From CAZCQP01 sp964500895 (lineage in GTDB: Bacteria; Bacillota; Clostridia; Lachnospirales; JAISER01): 64,000 bases of DNA. Shown piece by piece: positions 16,668 to 26,062 of this stretch (position 1 is its first letter; each line of letters begins with the position of its first letter). Under the pieces are notes generated by a model. It did not search any database. It saw only the letters and a program-made list of their open reading frames with translations, and was not told where the DNA came from. The position numbers were made by a program, and so were the translations under genes. Location of the stretch: the NCBI GenBank assembly GCA_964500895.1, contig CAZCQP010000003.1:1-64000 (forward strand). Direction: 5' to 3'.

Positions 16668-16721
16668 CTGATTAATAAAACCCCCCCATTGAAACCCACA
16701 ATCCTTTCAATGATTAATCAG
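16668..16721 (+). repeat. bulged long hairpin upstream of sigG
   Basis: CTGATTAAT (16668-16676) pairs with ATTAATCAG (16713-16721), and CATTGAAA (16687-16694) pairs with TTTCAATG (16705-16712). This makes a 17-bp stem with a one-sided bulge containing AAAACCCCCC. It ends 36 bases before the sigG start. It could be a 5'UTR structure or operator; no promoter is obvious in the 312-bp gap that contains it. Confidence 0.6.
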
Positions 16722-16757
16722 CGTTTAAGAGGTTATCATGCTGGAGGGATGTTTGTT

Positions 16758-17534
16758 ATGCTTAACAACAAAGTGGAAATATGCGGTGTAAATACAGCCA
16801 AACTTCCTATTTTGAAAAGCGATGAAAAAAAAGCATTGTTCGATAGAATTTTAAACGGAGACGAAGAAGCAAGAGAACAGTATATATACGGCAATTTGCG
16901 ATTGGTGTTAAGTATTATTCAGCGTTTTAATAACAGAGGTGAATACGTAGACGATATTTTTCAAGTGGGTTGCATTGGCTTGATTAAAGCCATAGACAAT
17001 TTTGACGTGAATCAAGGGGTACAGTTCAGTACTTATGCAGTACCCATGATAATAGGAGAGATTCGTAGATACTTACGGGACAACAACAGCATCCGGGTGA
17101 GCCGTTCCTTGCGGGACACAGCATACCGGGCGTTGCAAGTGAAAGAAAGGCTCATTAATGCCACGTCCAGAGAGCCTTCTATAGAAGAAATAGCCAAAGA
17201 ATTAGATATGCCCAAAGAGTCTGTGCTGTTTGCACTGGATGCCATTCAAGACCCTATTTCCCTGTTCGAGCCGGTGTATCATGATGGTAGCGACGCCATT
17301 TTTGTGATGGATCAAGTGAAGGATAACAAAAACACAGACACCAGCTGGCTGGAAAATTTATCGCTGACGGAAGCATTGAAGCGGTTAAACGACAGGGAAA
17401 AACTGATTTTAAGCCTGCGTTTTTTTGAAGGGAAAACCCAAATGGAAGTGGCAGATGAAATTGGCATTAGCCAGGCGCAAGTTTCACGCCTGGAAAAGTC
17501 TGCCTTAAAAAATATGAAAAAATATATTAGCTAG
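16758..17534 (+). CDS. sigG: RNA polymerase sporulation sigma factor SigG
   Basis: SigG directs late forespore transcription. The 258-residue protein starts MLNNKVEICGVNTAKLPILK, the SigG-specific N-terminus. It contains region 2 (LRLVLSIIQRFNNRGEYVDD, FSTYAVPMIIGEIRRYLRD) and the region 4 helix-turn-helix (MEVADEIGISQAQVSRLEKS). The ATG at 16758 is preceded by GGAGGG at nine bases. It is monocistronic here, without the spoIIGA-sigE genes that often precede it. Targets visible in this window include the spoVA promoter at 32171-32200. Confidence 0.95.
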   Translation: MLNNKVEICGVNTAKLPILKSDEKKALFDRILNGDEEAREQYIYGNLRLVLSIIQRFNNRGEYVDDIFQVGCIGLIKAIDNFDVNQGVQFSTYAVPMIIGEIRRYLRDNNSIRVSRSLRDTAYRALQVKERLINATSREPSIEEIAKELDMPKESVLFALDAIQDPISLFEPVYHDGSDAIFVMDQVKDNKNTDTSWLENLSLTEALKRLNDREKLILSLRFFEGKTQMEVADEIGISQAQVSRLEKSALKNMKKYIS

Positions 17535-17547
17535 GGAGTGTTTGAAA

Positions 17548-17751
17548 CTAGAAACGAACGAAAAAAATGCTGCCAATAGATAGTGCTGCAATGAGCACAA
17601 CCGCCCCGCACAGGGCGGCAATACATATGCAAACCACTCTTGCCGTAATGGAGCTTGCTTTTACGGCACAAACAATGGAAACAATTAACCCCACAACACA
17701 CATCAGAAAAAACAGTAACCCAGCAATCATAATTACTGAAAATCCAGCCAC
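17548..17751 (-). CDS. small two-span membrane protein
   Basis: The 67-residue product is almost entirely two hydrophobic helices (about residues 5-30 and 38-64). GTG at 17751 is preferred because AAGGAA lies nine bases upstream. It follows the ABC exporter gene by 15 bases on the same strand, so it may be co-transcribed. I do not recognise a family; it may be an accessory subunit or unrelated. Confidence 0.5.
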   Translation of the reverse strand: MAGFSVIMIAGLLFFLMCVVGLIVSIVCAVKASSITARVVCICIAALCGAVVLIAALSIGSIFFVRF

Positions 17752-17766
17752 TCTACTCACTTCCTT

Positions 17767-19578
17767 TTATCCGTTTAGTAACTTGCCTTCTGCTTCTGCC
17801 TTAAATTGATTGGTATACAATTGATAATAATGGCCTTTTTGCCCCATTAACGCTTTATGGTTGCCGCTTTCAATAATCTGGCCGTCTTCAATAACCAGGA
17901 TGCGGTCACTGTTTCGGATGGTGGAAAGACGATGGGCCACAATAAAGCTGGTGCGGCCCTTCAGCACTTCGTCCACAGCCTTTTGCACTGCCATTTCCGT
18001 TTCCGTATCAATGGAGGAGGTGGCTTCGTCCAGCACAAACAGCCGTGGGTTGCCTAAAATGGCCCGGGCGAAAGACACCAGTTGCTTTTCACCGGCAGAC
18101 AACTTATCGCCGCCTTCACCAACTTCTGTTTGAAAGCCAGCCGGTTTTTTCATAATAAAATCGTAAGCGTTCACCACTTTGGCGGCGGCTATGACCGATT
18201 CGTCTGTGGCTTCTAAATGGCCGTAACGAATGTTTCCCATAATGCTTCCGCTAAACAAGTGGGGCGTTTGCAGCACATAACCCAGGTTGGATTGCAGCCA
18301 AATCTGGGGTCTTTCCCGGTAATCTACCCCGTCAATTAAAATCTGACCCTCAGTAGGCTCGTAAAACCTGCATAAAAGGTTAACAATGGTGCTTTTACCT
18401 GCACCGGTAGCACCCACCAGGGCAATTTTTTCGCCTGCTTTCACATGCAGGTTGAAATTCTGAAGCACCTGTTCACCGTTTTTGTAGGAAAAACTCACGT
18501 TGTCGAAAACAATGTCTCCGTGTATGCTCGGCCATGTTTTTTTGTCTGCGTACTTGGCTATTAATTCGGGGTCGTCCTGAATGTCCGGGTCTGTTTCCAC
18601 CAGGGAAAAGGTGCGTTCTGCCGATGCCTGGGCAGACTGCATTTCTGAAAATATACGGGCAATTTGCTGAATGGGTTCAAAAATTTGCATGGCATAGGCA
18701 ATAAACACAGACAACGTGCCGTAGCCCATTTTGCCAAAGATAACCATATTGCCCCCCCGATAGAGCACCAGACCCACAGCTACAGCGCTGATGGACAAAA
18801 CCACCGGCAAAAAAACAGCAGACAACACCGCAGACCGAATGCTGGCGGTTTTCATGTCCAGGCTTAACACGTTAAATTCCTGGGCGTTGGCTTCTTCCCG
18901 TATTAAAGTTTTGGTGGTGCGCGCGCCAATGATGCCTTCATTAAACACCCCTGTAATTTTGGAGTTTAATTGGCGCACTTCCCGCTGGCTTTTTAAAATG
19001 CGCTTTTGAAAATAAAAGCTGACAACGGTTAATACGGGCAAAATGAACAGCAAAATGCAGGCCAGGCCGGGGTTTAAAATGAACATGCTAATGAGCACAA
19101 TGGTAATGATGGAAACGGCCCAAAACACGTCCACAGCGCCCCAGGCCACCACGTCTCCAATGCGCTGGGCATCAGAGGTCATTCTGGCCATAATCCAGCC
19201 TACTGGGGTTGTGTCGTAATAGGAAAAGGAAAGCTTTTGTAGCTTCGCAAACCCAGCCTTGCGAATGTCGTACACAATGTTGGTTTCCAGCCGGCCCCCT
19301 TGTTCAATGAAAAAGAATAGGGACGTACACTGCCAGCATATAGCGCCTACATACACACAAACAAAGACGGGTAGGGTGGTTAAGTCCCGCTTTTCGATAA
19401 AGTTGTCGATGGCGTATTTGGTGGCCAGGGGAAAGAAGGCATCCGCCATGGCGGTGGCCATCATCGCCAGGCAAATAAAAAGCAGCGTCCGGCCATGGGG
19501 TTTCACATAAGCGGCCATTTTGCGCCAGAGCGCAAGGTCAAAATTTTTGCTGTATTCTTGTTCTGTAAATGTATCCAA
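17767..19578 (-). CDS. ABC exporter half-transporter, consensus-site subunit
   Basis: The 603-residue protein has six N-terminal membrane helices (about 30-320) and an ATPase domain with Walker A GATGAGKST, Q-loop LQTPHLFSGS, a non-canonical signature LSAGEKQ and Walker B LFVLDEATSS with the catalytic Glu. TTG at 19578 has GGAGG eight bases upstream. It forms a pair with the next gene upstream, 15 bases away. The division of labour (here normal Walker B with altered signature) is that of asymmetric heterodimeric multidrug exporters such as YfiBC, BmrCD or TM287/288. Confidence 0.93.
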   Translation of the reverse strand: MDTFTEQEYSKNFDLALWRKMAAYVKPHGRTLLFICLAMMATAMADAFFPLATKYAIDNFIEKRDLTTLPVFVCVYVGAICWQCTSLFFFIEQGGRLETNIVYDIRKAGFAKLQKLSFSYYDTTPVGWIMARMTSDAQRIGDVVAWGAVDVFWAVSIITIVLISMFILNPGLACILLFILPVLTVVSFYFQKRILKSQREVRQLNSKITGVFNEGIIGARTTKTLIREEANAQEFNVLSLDMKTASIRSAVLSAVFLPVVLSISAVAVGLVLYRGGNMVIFGKMGYGTLSVFIAYAMQIFEPIQQIARIFSEMQSAQASAERTFSLVETDPDIQDDPELIAKYADKKTWPSIHGDIVFDNVSFSYKNGEQVLQNFNLHVKAGEKIALVGATGAGKSTIVNLLCRFYEPTEGQILIDGVDYRERPQIWLQSNLGYVLQTPHLFSGSIMGNIRYGHLEATDESVIAAAKVVNAYDFIMKKPAGFQTEVGEGGDKLSAGEKQLVSFARAILGNPRLFVLDEATSSIDTETEMAVQKAVDEVLKGRTSFIVAHRLSTIRNSDRILVIEDGQIIESGNHKALMGQKGHYYQLYTNQFKAEAEGKLLNG

Positions 19579-19593
19579 GCCTTTCGCCTCCTT

Positions 19594-21342
19594 TTAGGTG
19601 ATGTCGTCTTCCATGCTTTGAATGTCCCAAATGCGTTTGTATAGGCCTTCACGTGAAATGAGTGCTTCGTGGGTGCCGGTGTCTGCTAGCTTGCCATTTT
19701 CAATAACAAAAATGCGGGATGCATCTTTTAAAGTGGTCATCCGTTGGGAAATGATAAACGTGGTGACGTCTTTGCGCCAATTTTTTAAAGCCTGCCGAAT
19801 GTGTAAATCTGTTTCTGTATCCACAGCACTTAAAGAGTCATCAAAAATTAGAATGTCGCTGGTTTTGATAAGGGTTCGGGCAATGGCCAGCCGTTGCTTT
19901 TGGCCGCCGGACAACGTAACCCCACGTTCGCCCACCATGGTTCCGTAGCCCTGTTCAAACCCTTCCACCACGTGATGAATGGCGGCAGTTTTGGCGGCAA
20001 TAAACACTTCTTCGTCGGTTACATGATTTTTTGCCATTTTAGCGTTTTCTAAAATGGTTTTGGAATAAAGGAACGGTTCTTGCAGCACCATGCCGATATG
20101 TTGCCGGAGCCACTTTTTGCTGATATGCTTCAAGTCTACCCCGTTAATGGTAATACGGCCTTGGTCATAATCATATAGCCGCAACAGTAAGTGCATGATG
20201 GTGGACTTTCCTGTGCCTGTTGCCCCTAAAATACCAATGGTTTCCCCTTGCTTTACAGTAAAAGAAAGCCCATCAAAGACCGGGGTGTTGGCATCGTACG
20301 CAAAATGGACATCTTCAAACACAATGTCGCCTTTTAAGTCTGGGCTTGGACATACGGCGTCATCATCAGCTTCTGCCGGTGTGTTCAGCACCTCCAGCAC
20401 ACGGCCAAGGGACACCCCCATTTTGCTCATATCCCCCAGTATGCGCCCAAGGCCACGAATGGGCCAGATGAGCATACTCACATAGGTGGTAAACACCATC
20501 AATGTGCCCAAGGTGATGGCCTGTGTGTACACCAGATGGATGCCATAAAACAATACCGCCCCAATTTGTATAAAACACAAAGCATCGGATAAAGACCAAA
20601 AGATGGCCATTTTTTTTATCATTTGGTAAACCAGTTCACGGTATTCGCTGCTTCTTTCTTCAAACTTTCCCGTTTCGTACTGTTCCCGGCCAAAAGCCCG
20701 CACCACACGCACACCGCTTAAATTTTCATTGAGCACCGTGGAAAGCTGGCCTTCTTTTTCGTCTGCCTTTAAAAAAGCTGCCCCAATTTTCACGGAAAAA
20801 CGAGCAGAAAATGCTATAATAACCGGCATCATCACTAGGGCAGACATGGTCAGCCCCACATGCAGGGACAGCATAAAACCAATGGAGAAGAAGACCATAA
20901 ACAAAATGCGCCCCAGCTCAATTACCTGGGTGGCTAAAAAACGGCGGATGGTGTCCACGTCGGAGGTACACCGCTGGAGCAAGTCACCGGTTTGGGCTTT
21001 CACATGATAGTCGTAGGGCAACCGTTGTAAATGGTCATACATTTTATCTTTTAAATCTTTGGCAATCCGTTCCGAAGCCACCACGGACCATTTACCCCGC
21101 AAGTATGTAAAAAGGCCTTGCAGGCACGTTAACAAAACAATGGCCAATGCACAGCCTGCAAGCCCCATGGTTATAAAAGCATAGGGAGAAGGCTGGCCGC
21201 CTATCACGGTGTCTACTGCATATTTCACCACCAAGGGCACAGTTAAAGATAGGGTAGTGCCCGCAGCTGTGGCACCAATGGCGCTTAAATACAAAAGCCG
21301 GTTGCCGGAAAGCAGCTTCCACAACCGTTCACACGTCAGCAA
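19594..21342 (-). CDS. ABC exporter half-transporter, degenerate-site subunit
   Basis: The 582-residue partner has six membrane helices and an ATPase domain with Walker A GATGTGKST, signature LSGGQKQ and Walker B ILIFDDSLS, where the catalytic Glu is replaced by Asp. Together with LSAGE in the partner this gives one competent and one degenerate ATP site, the established pattern of heterodimeric exporters. TTG at 21342 is preferred over GTG 21351 because GGAGG lies eight bases upstream. The substrate cannot be told from sequence. Confidence 0.93.
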   Translation of the reverse strand: MLTCERLWKLLSGNRLLYLSAIGATAAGTTLSLTVPLVVKYAVDTVIGGQPSPYAFITMGLAGCALAIVLLTCLQGLFTYLRGKWSVVASERIAKDLKDKMYDHLQRLPYDYHVKAQTGDLLQRCTSDVDTIRRFLATQVIELGRILFMVFFSIGFMLSLHVGLTMSALVMMPVIIAFSARFSVKIGAAFLKADEKEGQLSTVLNENLSGVRVVRAFGREQYETGKFEERSSEYRELVYQMIKKMAIFWSLSDALCFIQIGAVLFYGIHLVYTQAITLGTLMVFTTYVSMLIWPIRGLGRILGDMSKMGVSLGRVLEVLNTPAEADDDAVCPSPDLKGDIVFEDVHFAYDANTPVFDGLSFTVKQGETIGILGATGTGKSTIMHLLLRLYDYDQGRITINGVDLKHISKKWLRQHIGMVLQEPFLYSKTILENAKMAKNHVTDEEVFIAAKTAAIHHVVEGFEQGYGTMVGERGVTLSGGQKQRLAIARTLIKTSDILIFDDSLSAVDTETDLHIRQALKNWRKDVTTFIISQRMTTLKDASRIFVIENGKLADTGTHEALISREGLYKRIWDIQSMEDDIT

Positions 21343-21381
21343 TGATGTCACCTCCTAGGGGAAACAAAAAACAACAGAAAT

Positions 21382-21421
21382 GCAAAAATATACTCAACCA
21401 CACATGCGTATGGTTGAGTAT
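21382..21421 (-). terminator. terminator after rpsI
   Basis: ATACTCAACCA / TGGTTGAGTAT form an 11-bp stem 20 bases beyond the rpsI stop, followed on the minus strand by ATATTTTTGC. Confidence 0.85.
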
Positions 21422-21440
21422 CATCATGGGTAATTGAAGA

Positions 21441-21833
21441 CTAACGTTTGGAGAACTGTGGTGCACGTCTTGCACCTTTCAAGCCGTATTTCTTTCTTTC
21501 TTTCATGCGTGGATCTCTGGTTAAGAAACCTGCCTTTTTAAGAGCCGGACGCAACTCTAAGTCTGCTTCTAAAAGGGCACGGGAAATGCCGTGACGGATA
21601 GCGCCGGCTTGGCCGGTGAAGCCACCCCCAAAAACATTTACCTTAACGTCGAACTTGGATGTAAGGCCAGTCAGTTCCAAAGGCTGGCGGATAATCAGCT
21701 TTAAAGTTTCAAGACCAAAATAGTCGTCAATATCTCTTTTATTAATGGTGATTTTGCCTTGACCGGGCACCAGGTATACTCTGGCTACAGAACTTTTACG
21801 TCTGCCGGTACCGTAATATCTTGCTACTGCCAT
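21441..21833 (-). CDS. rpsI: 30S ribosomal protein S9
   Basis: S9 binds the head of the small subunit, and its basic C-terminal tail reaches the P-site tRNA. The 130-residue protein starts [19 protein letters not shown], has [15 protein letters not shown], and ends with the family's [28 protein letters not shown] precedes the ATG. It lies 21 bp after rplM in the usual rplM-rpsI operon. Confidence 0.98.
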   Translation of the reverse strand: MAVARYYGTGRRKSSVARVYLVPGQGKITINKRDIDDYFGLETLKLIIRQPLELTGLTSKFDVKVNVFGGGFTGQAGAIRHGISRALLEADLELRPALKKAGFLTRDPRMKERKKYGLKGARRAPQFSKR

Positions 21834-21854
21834 TGATGCTTCCTCCTTCCAAAA

Positions 21855-22292
21855 TTAGTATTTAATTTCAAGAGCAACGGGTTTTTGTGCTTGATGGTTG
21901 TGTTCAGAACCACTGTACACATGCAGTTTCTTGAACATGGCCCGGCCCAGATTGTTTTTGGGCAACATACCCTTGACAGCGTGGCGGATAACATCTTCAG
22001 GTTTTTTCTGCATCATATCCCGAAGGGAAGTTTCTTTCAAACCGCCCACATAGCCGGAATGGCGTCTGTAAATTTTTTGATCCATTTTTTTACCGGTTAC
22101 TACAATTTTGTCGGCATTAATGACAATAACATTGTCGCCTGTATCAACATGAGGTGTAAAAATAGGTTTATTTTTACCTCTTAATATTTTAGCAATTTCA
22201 GATGATAAGCGTCCCAGCGTTTGGTCGGTAGCGTCAATGACAAACCAGCTGCGTTCAATCTCTGCCGGTTTGGCAATAAAAGTAGACCTCAT
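21855..22292 (-). CDS. rplM: 50S ribosomal protein L13
   Basis: The 145-residue protein begins [20 protein letters not shown] and carries [32 protein letters not shown] and [16 protein letters not shown], all typical of L13. The ATG at 22292 has AGGAGG seven bases upstream. It is first in the operon with rpsI. A strong promoter and a ~75-nt leader precede it, where L13-binding autoregulation would be expected from other Firmicutes. Confidence 0.98.
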   Translation of the reverse strand: MRSTFIAKPAEIERSWFVIDATDQTLGRLSSEIAKILRGKNKPIFTPHVDTGDNVIVINADKIVVTGKKMDQKIYRRHSGYVGGLKETSLRDMMQKKPEDVIRHAVKGMLPKNNLGRAMFKKLHVYSGSEHNHQAQKPVALEIKY

Positions 22293-22370
22293 GGTATAAC
22301 CTCCTAATAATAATGAAAACACGCAAACAAATGAATGCCGGGGCTAGCGGATTCAAATGAAACAAGAGCC

Positions 22371-22399
22371 ATTATAATGCATTTTCTATCCTCTGTCAA
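22371..22399 (-). promoter_or_regulatory. consensus housekeeping promoter of rplM-rpsI
   Basis: On the minus strand TTGACA (22399-22394) and TATAAT (22376-22371) are both perfect and 17 bp apart. It lies about 80 bases before the rplM start. Confidence 0.92.
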
Positions 22400-22478
22400 C
22401 ATGATAAACAAAAAAAACTGCATCTTCTTCCAAATAAATGATGCACTTCAATAAATTTAAAAAATTTCTAGAAAAAAC

Positions 22479-22507
22479 TTGCCAACTGGAAAATTCCGTG
22501 CTATAAT
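22479..22507 (+). promoter_or_regulatory. promoter of tRNA-Leu
   Basis: TTGCCA (22479-22484) and TATAAT (22502-22507) are 17 bp apart, about 48 bases before the mature tRNA 5' end. Confidence 0.85.
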
Positions 22508-22555
22508 CCTTGAGGTAAATAAGTTGGCCGAATGTACGGCGCAACTTTCTGGGAA

Positions 22556-22638
22556 GCCCGAGTGGCGGAATGGCAGACGCAAAGGACTTAAAATCCTTCG
22601 GGGGCAACCCCGTGCCGGTTCGAGTCCGGCCTCGGGCA
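22556..22638 (+). tRNA. tRNA-Leu (UAA)
   Basis: The 83-nt gene has the acceptor stem GCCCGAG / CTCGGGC, an anticodon loop CTTAAAA with anticodon TAA, a long variable arm (CGGGGGCAACCCCG) and GGTTCGAGTCC in the T arm. CCA is not encoded. A promoter and a terminator flank it, so it is a single-gene unit. Confidence 0.97.
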
Positions 22639-22644
22639 TAAACA

Positions 22645-22682
22645 AAAATGGTCTTTATCAATGGATAAAGGCCATTTTTTTG
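22645..22682 (+). terminator. terminator after tRNA-Leu
   Basis: ATGGTCTTTATC and GATAAAGGCCAT form a stem with an AATG loop, followed by a run of T. Confidence 0.9.
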
Positions 22683-22752
22683 TTGCCTTAGCAGGTAATT
22701 TCTAGGAATAGCTTTGTCCTCCAATGCAGATAATACCCTGGAGGTGATAACA

Positions 22753-24165
22753 TTGCTTTCCATGGACTATACTCAAAATATGAACAACCTTAATGCCTTG
22801 CTGGGGGTTAAGCGAAACTTTGATATTGTTGCAAAGCCCATGAAAATTGGGGGCATGTCGGCAACACTTTATTTTGTAGATGGTTTTGCCAAAGATGAAG
22901 TGATGGAAAAAATAATGGAATTTTTGCTGGACATAAAACCGGAAGCACTGGCGTCCATTCAACATGCCCAGCAGTTTGCCGAACAATACATTTCCTACCT
23001 AGAGGCAGACGTTGTGGCCGACACAGAGCAAATTGTGACAGACATTCTTTCCGGTTCACTGGCGCTACTGGTAGAGGGCTTTGGGGAAATCATCATCATT
23101 GATGCAAGAACATACCCGGCACGCAGTGTGGCCGAGCCGGACGATGACAAAGTGCTTCGGGGTTCAAGAGACGGTTTTGTGGAAACCCTTATCTTTAATA
23201 CAGCCTTAATCCGCCGCCGTATTCGTGACCCAGGGCTGACCATGCGCATTTTTTCCATTGGGGATCGCTCCAAAACCGATGTGGTGCTTTGTTACATGGA
23301 AGGGTTGGTGGATGAAAAGGTATTAAATACCATGGTGCGTAAACTGGAAAACATCCACATCCATGCGTTGACCATGGGGCAGGAAAGTTTGGCAGAATGT
23401 CTCATCCAATCTCAATGGTACAATCCCTTTCCACGGGTGCGCTATACGGAAAGGCCGGATGTGGCCGCAGCCAATGTTTTGGAAGGTAAATTGATGCTGA
23501 TCGTGGACAATTCGCCAGCAGTGATGATTTTGCCCACATCACTGTTTGATTACGTCCAGGAGACCAATGAGTTTTATTTTCCGCCCCTTATTGGCACCTA
23601 TTTGCGTTTTGTGCGGCTCATCATTTTCAGCCTAACCTTATTTCTAACACCTTTATGGTATTTTCTTTTGAAAAACCCAGCGTATATTCCGCAATGGCTG
23701 CAGTTCATTAAAGTGGGGGAGCCTAATTCGGTGCCCATTTTTTTGCAATTGATTATCATGGAGTTTGCCATTGATATGCTGAAACTTGCTTCTTTAAATA
23801 CACCGTCAGTACTGAGCAGTTCCTTTGGTGTGGTGGGTGCTCTTATTCTGGGGGACTTTGCAGTGAAAGCCCGTTGGCTGGTGCCGGAAGTGGTGCTGTA
23901 TATGTCCTTTGTTGCCATTGCAGGTTTCACACAGCCTAGCTTTGAATTGGGCTACACCTTTAAGCTCTTTCGAATGCTGTTGCTTACCCTGATTGTACTG
24001 TTTAACTTTTGGGGATTTGTGGCGGGCATTGTGTGCATCGGGGTGCTTGCTGCCACAACGAAAACAGTCACCGGCCGGTGTTATTTGTTTCCACTTGTTC
24101 CTTTTAATAAGTCGGCGCTTGTTCGGGTGTTTATTCGTAAGCCCATTAGCAATGAAAACAATTAA
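22753..24165 (+). CDS. spoVAF: SpoVAF/GerA-type spore germination protein
   Basis: The 470-residue protein belongs to the GerA A-subunit family and is closest in length and motifs to SpoVAF. A soluble N-terminal domain (to about residue 280) contains GSLALLVEGFGEIIIIDAR, SRDGFVETLIFNTALIRRRI and a DGLVDE-type YMEGLVDEKV. It is followed by PRVRYTERPD, the VDNSPAVMILPTSLFDY segment, and about five membrane helices. It acts in the inner spore membrane during germination. TTG at 22753 is chosen for GGAGGTG six bases upstream. It is not in the spoVA operon of this window but 5 kb away. Confidence 0.88.
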   Translation: MLSMDYTQNMNNLNALLGVKRNFDIVAKPMKIGGMSATLYFVDGFAKDEVMEKIMEFLLDIKPEALASIQHAQQFAEQYISYLEADVVADTEQIVTDILSGSLALLVEGFGEIIIIDARTYPARSVAEPDDDKVLRGSRDGFVETLIFNTALIRRRIRDPGLTMRIFSIGDRSKTDVVLCYMEGLVDEKVLNTMVRKLENIHIHALTMGQESLAECLIQSQWYNPFPRVRYTERPDVAAANVLEGKLMLIVDNSPAVMILPTSLFDYVQETNEFYFPPLIGTYLRFVRLIIFSLTLFLTPLWYFLLKNPAYIPQWLQFIKVGEPNSVPIFLQLIIMEFAIDMLKLASLNTPSVLSSSFGVVGALILGDFAVKARWLVPEVVLYMSFVAIAGFTQPSFELGYTFKLFRMLLLTLIVLFNFWGFVAGIVCIGVLAATTKTVTGRCYLFPLVPFNKSALVRVFIRKPISNENN

Positions 24166-24188
24166 TAGAACAGTGCCTATATAAATGA

Positions 24189-24219
24189 AGGCAGCCCCCA
24201 AAAAATTGAAGGGCTGCCT
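24189..24219. terminator. bidirectional hairpin between convergent genes
   Basis: AGGCAGCCC and GGGCTGCCT form a 9-bp stem between the spoVAF-like gene (+) and pepF (-). GTTTGTGT follows on plus and a short T-run on minus. Confidence 0.7.
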
Positions 24220-24235
24220 GTTTGTGTATAAGAAG

Positions 24236-26041
24236 TTATGCTTTTGGCGCGAAGGTTTCCATTTGGTCCAGCAGTTTTTCAAAAGTTTTAAGGGCATTGG
24301 CAACCGGTTCGGGTTTAGACATATCCACCCCGGCAATTTTCAGCAGGTTAATGGAATAGTCGGAAGAACCGCCCTGCAAAAACTTGCGGTAATCTTCCAC
24401 ATGTTTGGGGTCGCCAGATAAAATACCCTGGGCCAACGCCACAGCAGCCGAATAGCCTGTGGCATACTGGTACACATAAAAAGCGCTGTAAAAGTGGGGG
24501 ATACGGCTCCATTCCATGTCTATTTCTTCATCAAGCACAATGTCTGGGCCAAAATACTGGGCGTTCAGTTCCCGGTACAGCTGGCACAAAGCATTAACGG
24601 TTAAAGGTTCCCCTTGTTCCACCATGGTATGGGTTTTCATTTCAAATTCTGAAAACATGGTTTGGCGGATTAAAGTGCCCCGGAACTGCTCTAAATAGTA
24701 GTTGACCAAATACTTTTTCATGGCTTCATTGGTGGTGTTTTTAAGCAGATAATCCATGAGCAGGCATTCGTTTACGGTAGAGGCCACTTCTGCCACAAAG
24801 ATGGTGTAGTCCCCGTACACATAAGGTTGCGTGCTCCAGGAATAGTGGCTATGCATGGCATGGCCCAGTTCGTGGGCCAATGTAAACATATCGTTGATTT
24901 TATTGTCAAAGTTCAGCAGCATGAAAGGATGGGTGCCGTAAGCCCCCCAAGCGTATGCGCCGCTGCGTTTGCCCTGGTTTTCATAAACATCAATCCAGCC
25001 GTTGTTAAAGGCTTCTTGCAACTGGGCAATATAATCTTCTCCAAGCGGGGCCAATGCTTTCAAAACGGTGGTCTTGGCATCTTCATAAGTCACCTGGGTA
25101 TTGGCTTCCTTAATAATGGGGGTATACAAGTCGTACATGTGCAGTTCTTTAACCCCTAAAAATTGCTTGCGCAAACGGACATACCGGTGCATCAGGGGCA
25201 AATGGGCGTGTACCGTATCAATCAGGTTGGTGTACACTTCCGGGGGAATGTTGTAGTTGGACAACGCCCCGGCAAGAGCAGTGTCGTACTTTCTGGCCCG
25301 TGAGAAAAACACGTCTTTTTTCACGCTGGCGTTATAGGTGGTGGACAATGTGTTTTTCAGCTTAATGTAGGCAGCGTAATACGTTTCAAAAACATTTTTG
25401 CGCACTTCCTGCTTGCGTGCTTCCATTAAAGACGTATATTTGCCCTGGGTTAAGGTCACTTCTTCACCGTCATCATTTTTCACCGTGCCGAAGGTCATGT
25501 CTGCATCGTGAATCATGTCGTAAATGTTGCTGGCTGCATTGCCAATTTCGCTGGCCTGGGTTAACAATTCTTCCATTTCTGGCGTGAGAATGTGTTCCTT
25601 CACCCGAAGCAAATCTTCCAGCATATGCCGGTACAAACCCAAGGCTTCGTTGCTGGTCAGTGCTTTTTCAATGACTTCTGGGTCGATGGCCAAAATTTCC
25701 GGGTCTATGAAAGACATAGCCGCCATCAATTTAATGAGCAGGCTTTCCGCCTGGTCTGCCATGCCCTGGCTGCGGTGGTCTCCCGCATCTTCATGCAGCT
25801 TCATGGTGGCGTACACATAAAGTTTTTCTGCCTTTTCAGAAATGGCATCTTTGTCTTGCAAACAAGCCAAAAGGGTGTCCATGTTGCTCAACTGCCCTTT
25901 GTATTTTTCAAAATTACCAATGCTTTCAGACATGGCTTTATAATCTTTTTGCCATTGGTCAGCACTGGGGTACAAATCCTCAATGCGCCACTTGTACTGA
26001 TTGTCTGTTTCATCCCGCTTTTTAAGCCCTTCTGCCATCAT
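24236..26041 (-). CDS. pepF: oligoendopeptidase F (M3B metallopeptidase)
   Basis: PepF cleaves short peptides in the cytoplasm. The 601-residue protein has the zinc motif HELGHAMHSH with the third ligand Glu in VAEVASTVNE. Family signatures KRSGAYAWGAYGTHPFMLLN and IPHFYSAFYVYQYATGY are also present. ATG at 26041 is chosen because AAAGGGG lies five bases upstream. It is the last gene of a long minus-strand run beginning with spoVAA, 21 bases after lgt. Confidence 0.95.
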   Translation of the reverse strand: MMAEGLKKRDETDNQYKWRIEDLYPSADQWQKDYKAMSESIGNFEKYKGQLSNMDTLLACLQDKDAISEKAEKLYVYATMKLHEDAGDHRSQGMADQAESLLIKLMAAMSFIDPEILAIDPEVIEKALTSNEALGLYRHMLEDLLRVKEHILTPEMEELLTQASEIGNAASNIYDMIHDADMTFGTVKNDDGEEVTLTQGKYTSLMEARKQEVRKNVFETYYAAYIKLKNTLSTTYNASVKKDVFFSRARKYDTALAGALSNYNIPPEVYTNLIDTVHAHLPLMHRYVRLRKQFLGVKELHMYDLYTPIIKEANTQVTYEDAKTTVLKALAPLGEDYIAQLQEAFNNGWIDVYENQGKRSGAYAWGAYGTHPFMLLNFDNKINDMFTLAHELGHAMHSHYSWSTQPYVYGDYTIFVAEVASTVNECLLMDYLLKNTTNEAMKKYLVNYYLEQFRGTLIRQTMFSEFEMKTHTMVEQGEPLTVNALCQLYRELNAQYFGPDIVLDEEIDMEWSRIPHFYSAFYVYQYATGYSAAVALAQGILSGDPKHVEDYRKFLQGGSSDYSINLLKIAGVDMSKPEPVANALKTFEKLLDQMETFAPKA

Positions 26042-26062
26042 AACAACCCCTTTATTCAATCT

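Noticed and set aside
22706..22735. SigG promoter (GAATA-N18-GATAATA) for the spoVAF-like gene
   Set aside because: The predicted start site would fall inside the ribosome-binding site, leaving too short a leader.
22386..22763. Minus-strand ORF opposite the tRNA-Leu gene
   Set aside because: It is antisense to a clear tRNA and terminator and has no family motif.
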